Source: Actinomycetota bacterium (GTDB lineage Bacteria > Actinomycetota > Actinomycetes > S36-B12). Taken from it: a DNA stretch of 5,984 bases. Position 1 is the stretch's first letter; every line of letters begins with the position of its first letter. Of the stretch, positions 5,843 to 5,984 are shown one piece after another. The DNA lies in the NCBI GenBank assembly GCA_016870425.1, contig VGBQ01000152.1, positions 1-5,984 on the forward strand, given 5' to 3'. Made by a program: the position numbers and the translations under genes. The notes under the pieces are model-generated. The model did no database searches, was not told the origin of the DNA, and worked only from the letters and a program-made list of their open reading frames with translations.

Positions 5843-5876
5843 ATGGCAAGGGGAGTGGCCGCCAAGGAATCCGCAT

Positions 5877-5984
5877 CCGGGCTGGCCGCCCGATTCCCGC
5901 GGTCTTGGGCCAAGAATCGCGGTGTGCAGTCGGCAAGTGAGCCTGGGCCCGGGCTGGCCGCCCGATTCCCGCGGTCTTGGGCCA
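5877..5984 (+). repeat. 72-bp tandem repeat running off the right edge
   Basis: The 36 bases 5877-5912 are repeated exactly at 5949-5984, where the window ends. The 36 bases between them (5913-5948) resemble the diverged copy near the oxygenase gene, so the full unit is 72 bp. It contains TCTTGGGCCAAGA, a near-palindrome with six-base arms. A looser relative of its first part appears at 5851-5873 (shared TGGCCGCC). The unit is a multiple of three and open in several frames on both strands. The copy number cannot be seen because the array continues outside the window. Confidence 0.85.

Larger units (their letters stand above)
5599..5984. other. Repeat-rich intergenic tract without a supportable gene
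   Basis: No protein family is recognisable here. One plus-strand frame is open from the oxygenase end to the window edge, with GTG at 5600 and ATG at 5843 as possible starts. Its predicted product is polar and low in complexity, and uses many codons that GC-rich genes avoid. Other frames, including minus-strand ones across the 72-bp repeat, are open too, so the open frame carries little weight. Nearly the whole tract is built from the repeats listed separately. Confidence 0.6.

Noticed and set aside
5600..5984. Open plus-strand frame to the window edge that could encode a repeat protein
   Set aside because: Other frames, including minus-strand ones, are open as well over the 72-bp repeat. 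Differences between repeat copies mostly change amino acids, and the inserted 23-, 25- and 22-bp repeats are not multiples of three. It is kept only as a possibility under the repeat finding.
5877..5984. Annotating a CRISPR array
   Set aside because: Only two repeats are visible, the apparent spacer is related to another sequence in the window, and no cas gene or typical CRISPR repeat ends are seen.

Overview
The window looks like a piece of a high-GC Actinomycetota chromosome. The core genes are GC-rich (70% in one 60-base line I counted inside the ABC permease). Two genes start directly behind a TANNNT -10 hexamer, as leaderless actinobacterial transcripts do. The gene set (transketolase, haem O synthase, haem A synthase, and an ABC ATPase/permease pair in front of ctaA) is, from memory, the cluster that Mycobacterium tuberculosis and relatives carry around Rv1449c-Rv1458c. 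I cannot name the genus.

Layout. 1-986 (minus): N-terminal half of transketolase, running off the left edge. 987-1100: a divergent regulatory region with a perfect 18-bp palindrome and two mirror-image promoters, plus a 16-codon upstream ORF that ends on the ctaB ribosome binding site. 1101-2027 (plus): ctaB. 2014-3006 (minus): ctaA, whose end overlaps the end of ctaB by 14 bp. 3056-3787 (minus): ABC-2 permease. 3784-4713 (minus): ABC ATPase, joined to the permease by an ATGA overlap. 4714-4833: divergent spacer with no promoter that I can see. 4834-5598 (plus): a phytanoyl-CoA-dioxygenase-family Fe(II)/2-oxoglutarate oxygenase with clearly lower GC. 5599-5984: repeat-packed DNA with no supportable gene. 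It holds two 23-bp tandem copies, a long inverted repeat, two short tandem families (periods 25 and 22), and a 72-bp tandem repeat that continues past the right edge.

How the genes work together. CtaB farnesylates haem B to haem O and CtaA oxidises haem O to haem A, the cofactor of aa3 cytochrome oxidase, so ctaB and ctaA are consecutive steps encoded in convergent genes. The ABC pair is an exporter of unknown substrate transcribed toward ctaA. Transketolase heads the pentose-phosphate block that normally follows it. Its start shares a symmetrical control region with ctaB, which may tie carbon metabolism to respiratory capacity.

The most interesting items are the mirror-image tkt/ctaB promoter with its palindromic operator candidate, the small upstream ORF before ctaB, and the right-hand accessory segment (oxygenase plus mosaic repeats), where the familiar actinobacterial gene order breaks.
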